A stretch of DNA of 64,000 nt, taken from positions 1,298,501 to 1,362,500 of the forward strand of contig AP018318.1 in NCBI GenBank assembly GCA_003990705.1, read 5' to 3'. The notes under the pieces are model-generated. The model saw only the letters and a program-made list of their open reading frames with translations. It was not told the DNA's origin and made no database searches. The position numbers and the translations under genes were made by a program. The stretch comes from Nostoc sp. HK-01. GTDB taxonomy: Bacteria > Cyanobacteriota > Cyanobacteriia > Cyanobacteriales > Nostocaceae. Numbering within the stretch: the first letter of the stretch is position 1; each line of letters opens with the position of its first letter. This document shows, one piece after another, positions 57,344 to 64,000 of this stretch.

Positions 57344-57375
57344 AGGGTAGACTGAGATGGTCTACCCTAGTTTTT
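57344..57375 (+). terminator. Intrinsic terminator
   Basis: AGGGTAGAC (57344-57352) pairs exactly with GTCTACCCT (57360-57368) across 7 nt and is followed by AGTTTTT. It ends the thioredoxin-fold gene 6 bp after its stop. Confidence 0.8.
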
Positions 57376-57471
57376 AGTACTGTTGGCTACTGCATTCCCA
57401 TTCATCCAAAGGATAATGTTTAAATAACCTGTTGTCACAACTGCGGGAATCAATTAATAGTCTCAAGTTCA

Positions 57472-57508
57472 AAACTATTGACTATTGACCCTTGACCCTT
57501 GACTAATA
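57472..57508. repeat. GACTATTGACCCTTGACCC short tandem repeats
   Basis: Four to five TTGACTA/TTGACCC heptamers just before the next gene, of the same family as 17894-17973 and 32321-32349. Confidence 0.6.
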
Positions 57509-57512
57509 ACTG

Positions 57513-58121
57513 ATGTCAAAAGTTTACACTACCGAAGAGCTAATCCAAATTTTGGCAGCCGAACGCCAAGCTTGTCTAAAGGGAGAGCGTCTGAAGTTAG
57601 AAGTAACAGTCTCTGGCAATCCTGTAATAGACCAGTTTATCAGAACCGAGGGGTTCCAAAAGTTCACTGCTTATCAAGATTTCAAGGCGGCTATTCACAA
57701 TTATCAAAGAGAACATCATATTTCTGGCATTGTCTGGCGCGAAATGACAGTCAAAGGTAAAACCTTGCGCTATCCAGAAGTAGATACCGAATTAGTAGGG
57801 TTGACTAGTGACATAGCAATATTACAATCTGCCAAAAATTCGATCTTGAATTTTTGGTATGAAGTCACTATAGATATGGATTTACATTTAAGTTTTAATA
57901 ATAGTAAGCAATATCAACAAATTACCACACCTGATGTCGAAAGAATTGCTCAAAGAACTGAATGGGCAAGTTTATGGAAGTGGCAAAATCCTAACTTTTT
58001 AGAAATGATTTTACAGCTAGGATGGGGTAATCCCGAAGAAGCCAGATATAAACGCGGTAGACCACATTCTGGTAGTGAATATATTCATGCAGTTAATCCA
58101 GGTAATTTACCTATTGGTTAA
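57513..58121 (+). CDS. Conserved-looking hypothetical protein, 202 aa
   Basis: A 202-aa soluble protein, ATG-started, with no signal or membrane segment. It is Trp- and Tyr-rich in its second half (YEVTIDMDLHLSF; TEWASLWKWQNPNFLEMILQLGWGNPEEA). No motif I can name. The coding pattern is good throughout, and it ends 35 bp before a terminator-like hairpin. Confidence 0.7.
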   Translation: MSKVYTTEELIQILAAERQACLKGERLKLEVTVSGNPVIDQFIRTEGFQKFTAYQDFKAAIHNYQREHHISGIVWREMTVKGKTLRYPEVDTELVGLTSDIAILQSAKNSILNFWYEVTIDMDLHLSFNNSKQYQQITTPDVERIAQRTEWASLWKWQNPNFLEMILQLGWGNPEEARYKRGRPHSGSEYIHAVNPGNLPIG

Positions 58122-58156
58122 GTGATATAGCAGCCCTAAATTATTTATGAACAGCA

Positions 58157-58189
58157 AGATACCCGACTTCTTCAACAAGTCGGGTATCT
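58157..58189. repeat. Hairpin AGATACCCGACTT, copy 3 of the CCCGAC family
   Basis: A 13-bp perfect stem (58157-58169 and 58177-58189) with a 7-nt loop, related to the hairpins at 9036 and 44983 but with ATACCC for ATCCCC, compensated in the other arm. Both arms change together, indicating that pairing is kept. Confidence 0.65.
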
Positions 58190-58281
58190 GAGCCTCTCGA
58201 ATTTAACAAAACAACTAACTAAACTATTTTAAGATGTAGGCGATCGCCAGCATTCGATACTTGCAAACTTAAAATTAAGCC

Positions 58282-58488
58282 CTACCCCTTCAGCGCCTTT
58301 CTAAAGTTGCGCCGATAGGATTGATTGGCGATAAATAAAGCAGGCCATAAAACAGATAAAGCAATGCGATTGAGTAAGGATGGTGTAAAGTTAGTCCTTG
58401 TAAATCCAGTCCAAAACTTCCAACCTAAACCGACATAACCTACTATCAAAACAAATACAATTAAGTTGCTCACTTGAATTAACTCCAT
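58282..58488 (-). CDS. Small two-helix membrane protein (68 aa)
   Basis: ATG-started ORF of 68 aa with one clear membrane helix (LIVFVLIVGYVGLGWKFW) and a second amphipathic or membrane stretch (LLNRIALSVLWPALFIANQ) ending in a basic tail. The content looks like a genuine small cyanobacterial membrane protein. No family or function can be stated. Confidence 0.6.
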   Translation of the reverse strand: MELIQVSNLIVFVLIVGYVGLGWKFWTGFTRTNFTPSLLNRIALSVLWPALFIANQSYRRNFRKALKG

Positions 58489-58987
58489 TCGCTACTGACT
58501 AAATTGAAGTTAAGAATTGTCAAAATATATCAGCAATTCTTAATTTATACTAACAAAGTAGATTTTAGCCCTAATGTTATAACCGCTGAAGGATGGATTA
58601 GTACATTCTCTAACTCCAGTGTAAAGTAGCATCTGGCATTGTAGCTAGTTCACCTAGTATCCTATTACCAAAACCGAAATTAAGCTCAATTATCAAGTTA
58701 AAAAGAAATATATTATTCTAGATTTCTATGTTCTTTTTTCTACTTCCTGACTACCTCAAAAGCCTTTGAAACTGGCATAATAAATGAACTCGATTACCAG
58801 AAACATTTCTTAATTTTTTTCTAGACAAATCAGCGACTGTGTTGAGTAAATATGCTTAACATTTATTAGATGCCTCTTGTGGAAGTTCCTGAAATCAGAA
58901 CATCTATAGGACACTAATGAAAGATAAAACCAACATATTTTCATGGGTTTGTAAGCAGCTAAGGTTGCAAATATTTTAGGAGGACTT
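58489..58987. other. Divergent AT-rich intergenic region
   Basis: About 500 bp before the pyrophosphorylase gene. A possible promoter is TTGAGT near 58838 with ATTAGA 17 bp downstream; this is weak. AGGAGG immediately upstream of 58988 is the ribosome binding site. Nothing else was recognised. Confidence 0.4.
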
Positions 58988-61516
58988 ATGCGTGCAGTAC
59001 TGATGGCAGGCGGTTCAGGGACAAGGCTTCGTCCGTTAACTTGCGATTTACCCAAACCGATGGTGCCGATTCTCAATCGTCCCATTGCCGAACACATTAT
59101 CAATCTTCTCAAAAGACATCAAATCAATGAAGTGATTGCAACATTACATTACTTACCTGATGTCTTGCGAGATTATTTTCAAGACGGTAGCGATTTTGGC
59201 GTACAAATGACCTACGCTGTGGAAGAAGACCAGCCGCTGGGGACAGCCGGCTGTGTCAAAAATATTGCCGAACTTCTTGATGAAACTTTTTTAGTAATTA
59301 GCGGTGATAGCATCACAGATTTTGATTTAACAGCAGCAATCGAATTTCATAAACAAAAACAATCAAAAGCCACTTTGATTTTAACTAGGGTTCCCAATCC
59401 CATTGAGTTTGGGGTGGTAATTACCGATGAAGAAGGAAAAATTAAGCGATTTTTAGAAAAACCTTCTACCAGCGAAATTTTTTCAGATACAGTCAACACT
59501 GGTATTTATATTCTGGAACCAGAAGCTTTAGATTATTTACCAGATAACACTGAATCTGACTTTTCTAAAGATTTATTTCCCTTACTTTTGGCAAAAAATG
59601 AACCAATGTATGGTTACATTGCCCAAGGTTACTGGTGCGATGTTGGTCATCTAGATGCTTATCGAGAAGCTCAATATGATGCTTTAGATCGGAAGGTAAA
59701 ACTCGATTTTGCTTATGAAGAAATTTCCCCTGGGATCTGGATAGGACAAAATACTTTTGTTGACACGACGGCTCACATTGAAACTCCCACAATTATTGGG
59801 GACAATTGCCGAATTGGGGCGAGAGTGCAAATTGAAGCTGGGACTGTAATTGGTGATAACGTTACAGTTGGGGCTGATGCCAATCTCAAGCGTCCGATTG
59901 TGTGGAATGGGGCATTTGTTGGCGAAGAAGCACATTTAAGTGCCTGTGTGATTTCCCGTGGTAGCCGAGTAGACCGTCGCGCCCATGTATTAGAAGCGGC
60001 TGTGGTGGGTTCGTTATCTACGGTGGGAGAAGAAGCACAAATTAGTACTGGGGTACGTGTTTGGCCGAGTAAAAAAATTGAATCTGGTGCAATTTTAAAC
60101 ATCAATTTGATTTGGGGTAATACTGCTCAACGAAATTTATTTGGGCAACGTGGTGTGCAAGGATTGGCGAATATCGACATTACGCCAGAGTTTGCTGTGC
60201 GTTTGGGTTCAGCTTACGGTTCGACTTTAAAACCTGGTTCTAAAGTCACAGTGTCGAGAGACCAACGGAACATTTCTCGGATGGTGACGCGATCGCTCAT
60301 TGCCGGTTTAATGTCTGTAGGGGTTGATATTCAAAACCTCGATGCTACCGCTATTCCCATCGCTCGGACAGTTATTCCTACTATGTCCGTGGCTGGTGGT
60401 ATCCATGTCAGGGTACATCCCGACCGCCCTGACTACACTTTAATTGAATTCATGGATGCCAAAGGCATTAACATTTCCAAAGCCCAAGAAAAGAAAATTG
60501 AAGGGGCTTATTTTAAAGAAGATATGCGGCGGGCGTTGATTCATGAAGTTGGCGATGTTGCTTATCCCAGCCAAGTCATTGACCGTTACTGCACCGCTTT
60601 TGAGAAATTACTGCATGTTTCTACCCTCACCAACAGTCGCGCCAAAATCGTCATAGATTATGTTTATGCTGTGTCGGGGGCTGTTTTACCCCAAATGCTA
60701 GATAAATTTGGTGCGGATGCAGTGGTGCTAAATGCCAGCTTGAATAAACACGCTGTCACCACTGCTGATCGGGAAGGACTGTTGACTCAGCTAGGTCATG
60801 TAGTGGAAGCACTCAAAGCTAATTTTGGTGTGCAAGTCTCAGCTAATGGCGAACAGCTAATTTTAGTAGATGAATCTGGCTTTCCAATTCGCGGCGAAAT
60901 GTTAACCGCCCTGATGGTAGACATGATATTAACCTCGAACCCCAGAGGTACAGTAGTTGTCCCAGTTCACGCCTCCAGTGCAGTGGAACAAGTCGCCCGT
61001 CGCCACGATGGTAGAGTAATTCGGACTAAGGCTAACCCAACAGCTTTAATGGAAGCTTGTCAAAGAAATTCTAATGTCGTGTTGGGAGGTAGTGGCGATA
61101 CTGGTTTCATTTTCCCGCAGCTACATCCAGGGTTTGATTCCATGTTTTGCATTGCCAAAATTATTGAAATGCTGACAATTCAGGAGCGATCGCTCGCTAC
61201 TGCGCGTTCCGAATTACCCCGCGTAATTCACAGAACCCAGACAATTCGCTGTCCTTGGACTGCTAAGGGTGCATTAATGCGTTACTTGGTAGAAACTCAC
61301 CCAGCCCAAAACCTCGAACTCATCGATGGCGTGAAAATTGGTCAACCTTTTGATGACAATTGGCTATTAGTTTTACCTGATGCTAGTGAGCCATTAGTAC
61401 ATTTATATGCAAACAGTGGCGATCGCGATTGGGTAGACGACACCATCCGCAACTACCGCCACCGTGTCCAAACTTTTGTAGAAAGACAGCAAGAATATCA
61501 CCCAGCAGAAGTTTGA
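58988..61516 (+). CDS. Mannose-1-phosphate guanylyltransferase / phosphomannomutase-type fusion
   Basis: A 842-aa multidomain protein. Residues 1-230 are a nucleotidyltransferase with the signature [13 protein letters not shown] and [12 protein letters not shown]; 250-370 are left-handed beta-helix hexapeptide repeats ([12 protein letters not shown] type); and from about 375 there is a phosphohexomutase-like region ([10 protein letters not shown] in place of the usual TASHNP-type loop, and GLMSVGVDI). The last part includes [11 protein letters not shown] as in the sugar-binding loop. Such fusions occur across cyanobacteria and are annotated as GDP-mannose pyrophosphorylases. The mutase half lacks the standard serine loop, so its activity is doubtful. 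Confidence 0.85.
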   Translation: MRAVLMAGGSGTRLRPLTCDLPKPMVPILNRPIAEHIINLLKRHQINEVIATLHYLPDVLRDYFQDGSDFGVQMTYAVEEDQPLGTAGCVKNIAELLDETFLVISGDSITDFDLTAAIEFHKQKQSKATLILTRVPNPIEFGVVITDEEGKIKRFLEKPSTSEIFSDTVNTGIYILEPEALDYLPDNTESDFSKDLFPLLLAKNEPMYGYIAQGYWCDVGHLDAYREAQYDALDRKVKLDFAYEEISPGIWIGQNTFVDTTAHIETPTIIGDNCRIGARVQIEAGTVIGDNVTVGADANLKRPIVWNGAFVGEEAHLSACVISRGSRVDRRAHVLEAAVVGSLSTVGEEAQISTGVRVWPSKKIESGAILNINLIWGNTAQRNLFGQRGVQGLANIDITPEFAVRLGSAYGSTLKPGSKVTVSRDQRNISRMVTRSLIAGLMSVGVDIQNLDATAIPIARTVIPTMSVAGGIHVRVHPDRPDYTLIEFMDAKGINISKAQEKKIEGAYFKEDMRRALIHEVGDVAYPSQVIDRYCTAFEKLLHVSTLTNSRAKIVIDYVYAVSGAVLPQMLDKFGADAVVLNASLNKHAVTTADREGLLTQLGHVVEALKANFGVQVSANGEQLILVDESGFPIRGEMLTALMVDMILTSNPRGTVVVPVHASSAVEQVARRHDGRVIRTKANPTALMEACQRNSNVVLGGSGDTGFIFPQLHPGFDSMFCIAKIIEMLTIQERSLATARSELPRVIHRTQTIRCPWTAKGALMRYLVETHPAQNLELIDGVKIGQPFDDNWLLVLPDASEPLVHLYANSGDRDWVDDTIRNYRHRVQTFVERQQEYHPAEV

Positions 61517-61720
61517 TTTTGCTGGACAGGGGTGTAAGGGAGTTGAAAATCTATATCCTTACACTTCTGCCTCTAATAACTCAAAACCTTTAACTTTGTA
61601 ACCTACTACATTTCATACTTCAGACTTCACACTTCAGCCTTTTTCCATTATCTAGGCAGATGTCAGCATCTAAGGTAATCATCTAGCTTGGGAAAGTCAG
61701 CTAATTTAACTAGACTACCC

Positions 61721-61930
61721 ATGATTGATCTTCAAGCTATTGCGATTCCTGAACCGCAAATTCCGACTCCGCAACCAAATCCCCTACCCAGCCCGGAACC
61801 GACACCAAATCCAGGAATTCCCGAACCTCTACCGGAACCTGTACCAGCACCAATTCCTCAGACAGTCCCCGCCCCAATTCCCCAAACAGTTCCCGGCACA
61901 ATTCCCCAAACCATACCTGAACCTGTTTGA
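61721..61930 (+). CDS. Proline-rich small ORF (69 aa)
   Basis: ATG-started ORF MIDLQAIAIPEPQIPTP followed by PEP, PNP and PAPIPQTV/PGTIPQTI tandem repeats, almost entirely Pro, Glu, Ile, Gln and Thr. It lies between the pyrophosphorylase and ychF genes on the same strand, 45 bp before ychF. It may be a real low-complexity peptide or the leftover of a repeat; no ribosome binding site stands out. Confidence 0.35.
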   Translation: MIDLQAIAIPEPQIPTPQPNPLPSPEPTPNPGIPEPLPEPVPAPIPQTVPAPIPQTVPGTIPQTIPEPV

Positions 61931-61975
61931 ATTATCTTAGTAGTTTGAGCCAAAATCAAAAATCTAAAATCCAAA

Positions 61976-63067
61976 ATGCTAAGAGCCGGAATTGTCGGAC
62001 TTCCCAACGTCGGAAAATCTACTTTATTTAATGCCGTAGTAGCCAATGCCAAAGCAGAGGCTGCTAACTTTCCCTTCTGCACGATTGAACCGAATGTCGG
62101 CGTTGTCGCAGTACCGGATGAACGGTTAAATGTGCTTTCGCAAATTGCTGGTTCTGCACAAATTATCCCAGCCCGTGTGGAGTTTGTGGATATTGCCGGC
62201 TTGGTGAAAGGTGCAAGTCAGGGTGAGGGACTGGGGAATCAGTTTTTATCTCATATTCGAGAAGTTGATGCGATCGTTCATGTGGTACGTTGTTTCGAGA
62301 ATGATGATATTATCCACGTTGCCGGTTCTGTCGATCCGGCACGGGATATTGAAATTATTAATTTGGAACTTGGTTTAGCAGATTTAGCCCAAATTGAGCG
62401 ACGTATTGAACGCACCCGCAAACAAGCCCGTACCAGTAAAGACGCTCAGTTTGAAATCACAGTTCTCGAAAAATTAATTGCCGCTTTAAATGAAGGTAAA
62501 TCTGTACGTCAAGTCAGTTTAAATGAAGAAGAATCCGTAATTATTCAAGGACTAGGACTGCTCACTAGTAAACCCATTATCTACGCGGCTAATGTTTCAG
62601 AAGATGACTTAGCAACTGGTAATGAATTTGTTGAAAGAGTCCGGCCAATTGCCGCGCAAGAAAATGCTCAAGTCGTGATTGTATCTGCTCAAGTAGAAGC
62701 AGAATTAGTAGAATTAGCTGAAGAAGACAAAGCAGATTTCTTAGAATCTTTAGGTGTCAAAGAAGGCGGCTTGAAATCTTTAATTCGTGCCACTTACACA
62801 CTATTGGGTTTACGGACATATTTCACCAGTGGCCCTAAAGAAACCCGCGCTTGGACAATTCACGCAGGTATGTCTGCACCCCAAGCCGCAGGTGTGATTC
62901 ACTCTGATTTTGAACGGGGATTTATTCGCGCTGAAACCGTTGCTTATAATGATTTAGTAGCAAATGGCTCGATGAAAGGTGCAAAAGAAAAAGGCTTAGT
63001 CAGAAGTGAAGGCAAAGAATACATCGTCCAAGAAGGGGATGTCATGTTATTCCTATTTAACGTGTAG
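61976..63067 (+). CDS. ychF: Redox-regulated ATPase YchF
   Basis: Universally conserved Obg-family P-loop protein (363 aa) that binds the ribosome and hydrolyses ATP rather than GTP. G1 is GLPNVGKSTLFNA, G3 is FVDIAGLVKGASQGEGLGNQFL, and the altered G4 (NVSEDD instead of NKxD) is typical of the ATP-specific class. A coiled-coil arm is followed by the TGS domain (GPKETRAWTIHAGMSAPQAAGVIHSDFERGFIRAE). Confidence 0.97.
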   Translation: MLRAGIVGLPNVGKSTLFNAVVANAKAEAANFPFCTIEPNVGVVAVPDERLNVLSQIAGSAQIIPARVEFVDIAGLVKGASQGEGLGNQFLSHIREVDAIVHVVRCFENDDIIHVAGSVDPARDIEIINLELGLADLAQIERRIERTRKQARTSKDAQFEITVLEKLIAALNEGKSVRQVSLNEEESVIIQGLGLLTSKPIIYAANVSEDDLATGNEFVERVRPIAAQENAQVVIVSAQVEAELVELAEEDKADFLESLGVKEGGLKSLIRATYTLLGLRTYFTSGPKETRAWTIHAGMSAPQAAGVIHSDFERGFIRAETVAYNDLVANGSMKGAKEKGLVRSEGKEYIVQEGDVMLFLFNV

Positions 63068-63104
63068 ATTAATTAGGGGTACAAGGGTGTAGGGACGAAT
63101 GGGT

Positions 63105-63233
63105 CAGGACTTATGCAAAAATAACGTAACTCCTTCATTACGAGCGATCGTAAAGTAATCTCCCCTGACGCTGGGATTGCTTCTCCATAGTCTATTCTGG
63201 TCGCAATGACAATATCGGCGTTGCGTAAGTCCT
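63105..63233. mobile_element. 129-bp MITE, copy 3
   Basis: Ends CAGGACTTATGCAA and TTGCGTAAGTCCT, same length as the other two copies. The target duplication ATGGGT is at 63099-63104 and 63234-63239. It has more internal substitutions than copies 1 and 2. Confidence 0.85.
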
Positions 63234-63442
63234 ATGGGTGTAAGGGTGTAAAACACCTTCACCCTTACACATACATAAATAAACTTAACTATTTTTGATC
63301 AGTCCCTACCAGTATGGGTAGGCTGGATCATAAAAGCAGGTTTTCACCAACAACTGATAATTACACTCCCTAACGGAATCTTGCTTTATCACACGCAGAT
63401 TATGTCATAATAAGCCGACGCATACCCTAGTCAGCCATTACC

Positions 63443-64000
63443 GTGCAAGATACCGACACTATTAATGACCTTGCTGCTGCCCTACAACAGCCAACTGATA
63501 TTAGTTTTGAACTGCCAGACCCAGAAGATGAGCAGATTCCTGAGTCTGATTTTTTACAACAGTTGGAGATAGCTTGGCAAGTATGCGATCGCTTTGACCT
63601 GCAAACAGAAATTTGGCGGGGGAGAATTTTACGAGCAGTACGCGATAGAGAAAAAAAAGGTGGTGATGGTAGGGGTACAGGCTTTCTGAAATGGCTGAAG
63701 GAACGAGAAATCAGCAAGAGTCAAGCTTATTCTTGGATTCAACTAGCGAATAGTGCTGATACTCTTTTAGAAGAAGGTAGACTGGAACCTGCCGCAGTCA
63801 ATAACTTTAGCAAACGTGCCTTTGTCGAAACAGCTAAATCTGCCCCAGAAGTACAACAGATGGTGAGTGAAGCCGCTCAAAAAGGCGATCGCATTACACG
63901 CCGAGAAGTCCGTCAACTCACTGATGAATGGATGGCGATGTCTTCAGATTTAATCCCTGAACCAGTAAAGGTCAAAGCCGCGGATAATTCCCTACCACCG
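63443..64000 (+). CDS. Uncharacterised protein, 3' truncated by window
   Basis: The frame opens at a GTG at 63443 and stays open to the window end (186 codons). The translation starts MQDTDTINDLAAALQQ and has an acidic N-terminal stretch, then a helical region with GTGFLKWLKEREISKSQAYSWIQLAN and KRAFVETAKSAPEVQQMV, basic enough to suggest nucleic-acid contact; the KSQAYSWI stretch looks like a helix-turn-helix recognition helix. No family is named with confidence. A weak TTGCTT / CATAAT promoter precedes it at about 63382-63412. Confidence 0.6.
   Translation, partial: MQDTDTINDLAAALQQPTDISFELPDPEDEQIPESDFLQQLEIAWQVCDRFDLQTEIWRGRILRAVRDREKKGGDGRGTGFLKWLKEREISKSQAYSWIQLANSADTLLEEGRLEPAAVNNFSKRAFVETAKSAPEVQQMVSEAAQKGDRITRREVRQLTDEWMAMSSDLIPEPVKVKAADNSLPP

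Noticed and set aside
63427..63717. 96-codon minus-strand ORF near the window end
   Set aside because: It is antisense to a better plus-strand frame that is open to the window end and has protein-like composition.

Overview
The window looks like a chromosomal stretch of a filamentous, probably heterocyst-forming cyanobacterium of the Nostoc/Anabaena type. The grounds are many HIP1 octamers (GCGATCGC), heptanucleotide short tandem repeats typical of Nostocales, a chloroplast-style F1 beta/epsilon gene pair apart from other ATP synthase genes, type IV pilus and Ser/Thr kinase genes, and several cyanobacteria-specific gene families. No rRNA, tRNA or CRISPR array was recognised.

Layout. 1-2012: 3' two thirds of an SbcC-type nuclease ATPase. 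2650-12314: a carbohydrate catabolism cluster (phosphoketolase, NAD-type GAPDH, pyruvate kinase, transaldolase and acetate kinase) interrupted on the other strand by an exported adenosine-deaminase-like gene. Together these can turn sugar phosphates into pyruvate, or via acetyl-phosphate into acetate plus ATP. 12387-17312: a multi-span membrane protein, a Coq4-like protein and a large SPFH protein. 17474-19426: ATP synthase beta and epsilon. 19836-23523: a PEP-CTERM surface protein, a SirB1 protein and a histone-deacetylase-fold hydrolase. 23692-28696: pstSCAB phosphate transporter with a sulfate-type binding lipoprotein at its head. 29022-31127: a protein with a KaiB-like C-terminus beside PilT. 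31847-37842: small membrane protein, WecB, an Rpn-type nuclease, glycogen synthase, HemC and an LprI protein. 38202-42100: a perfect CIRCE operator in front of an uncharacterised gene, then a MITE, an IS701-type element and an IS110-type transposase. 42269-50222: methyltransferase, Ser/Thr kinase, MsrA, histidine kinase, DUF2808 protein and a glycogen debranching enzyme. 51028-56506: hypotheticals, cupin, a 21-bp tandem repeat array and a GatD/MurT-like pair split by an opposite-strand gene. 56751-63067: a thioredoxin-fold thylakoid factor, hypotheticals, a GDP-mannose pyrophosphorylase/phosphomannomutase-type fusion and YchF. 63443-end: the start of an uncharacterised gene.

The most notable non-coding structures are three copies of one 129-bp MITE, each with its own 6-bp target duplication; a different 138-bp MITE with a 7-bp duplication; the CIRCE site; eight 21-bp units open on both strands; and an orphan intrinsic terminator suggesting a small RNA. 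No clearly new multi-gene defence or biosynthetic system was found. The best leads are the HrcA-type operator on an unknown gene, the KaiB-domain protein next to PilT, and the split MurT/GatD locus.
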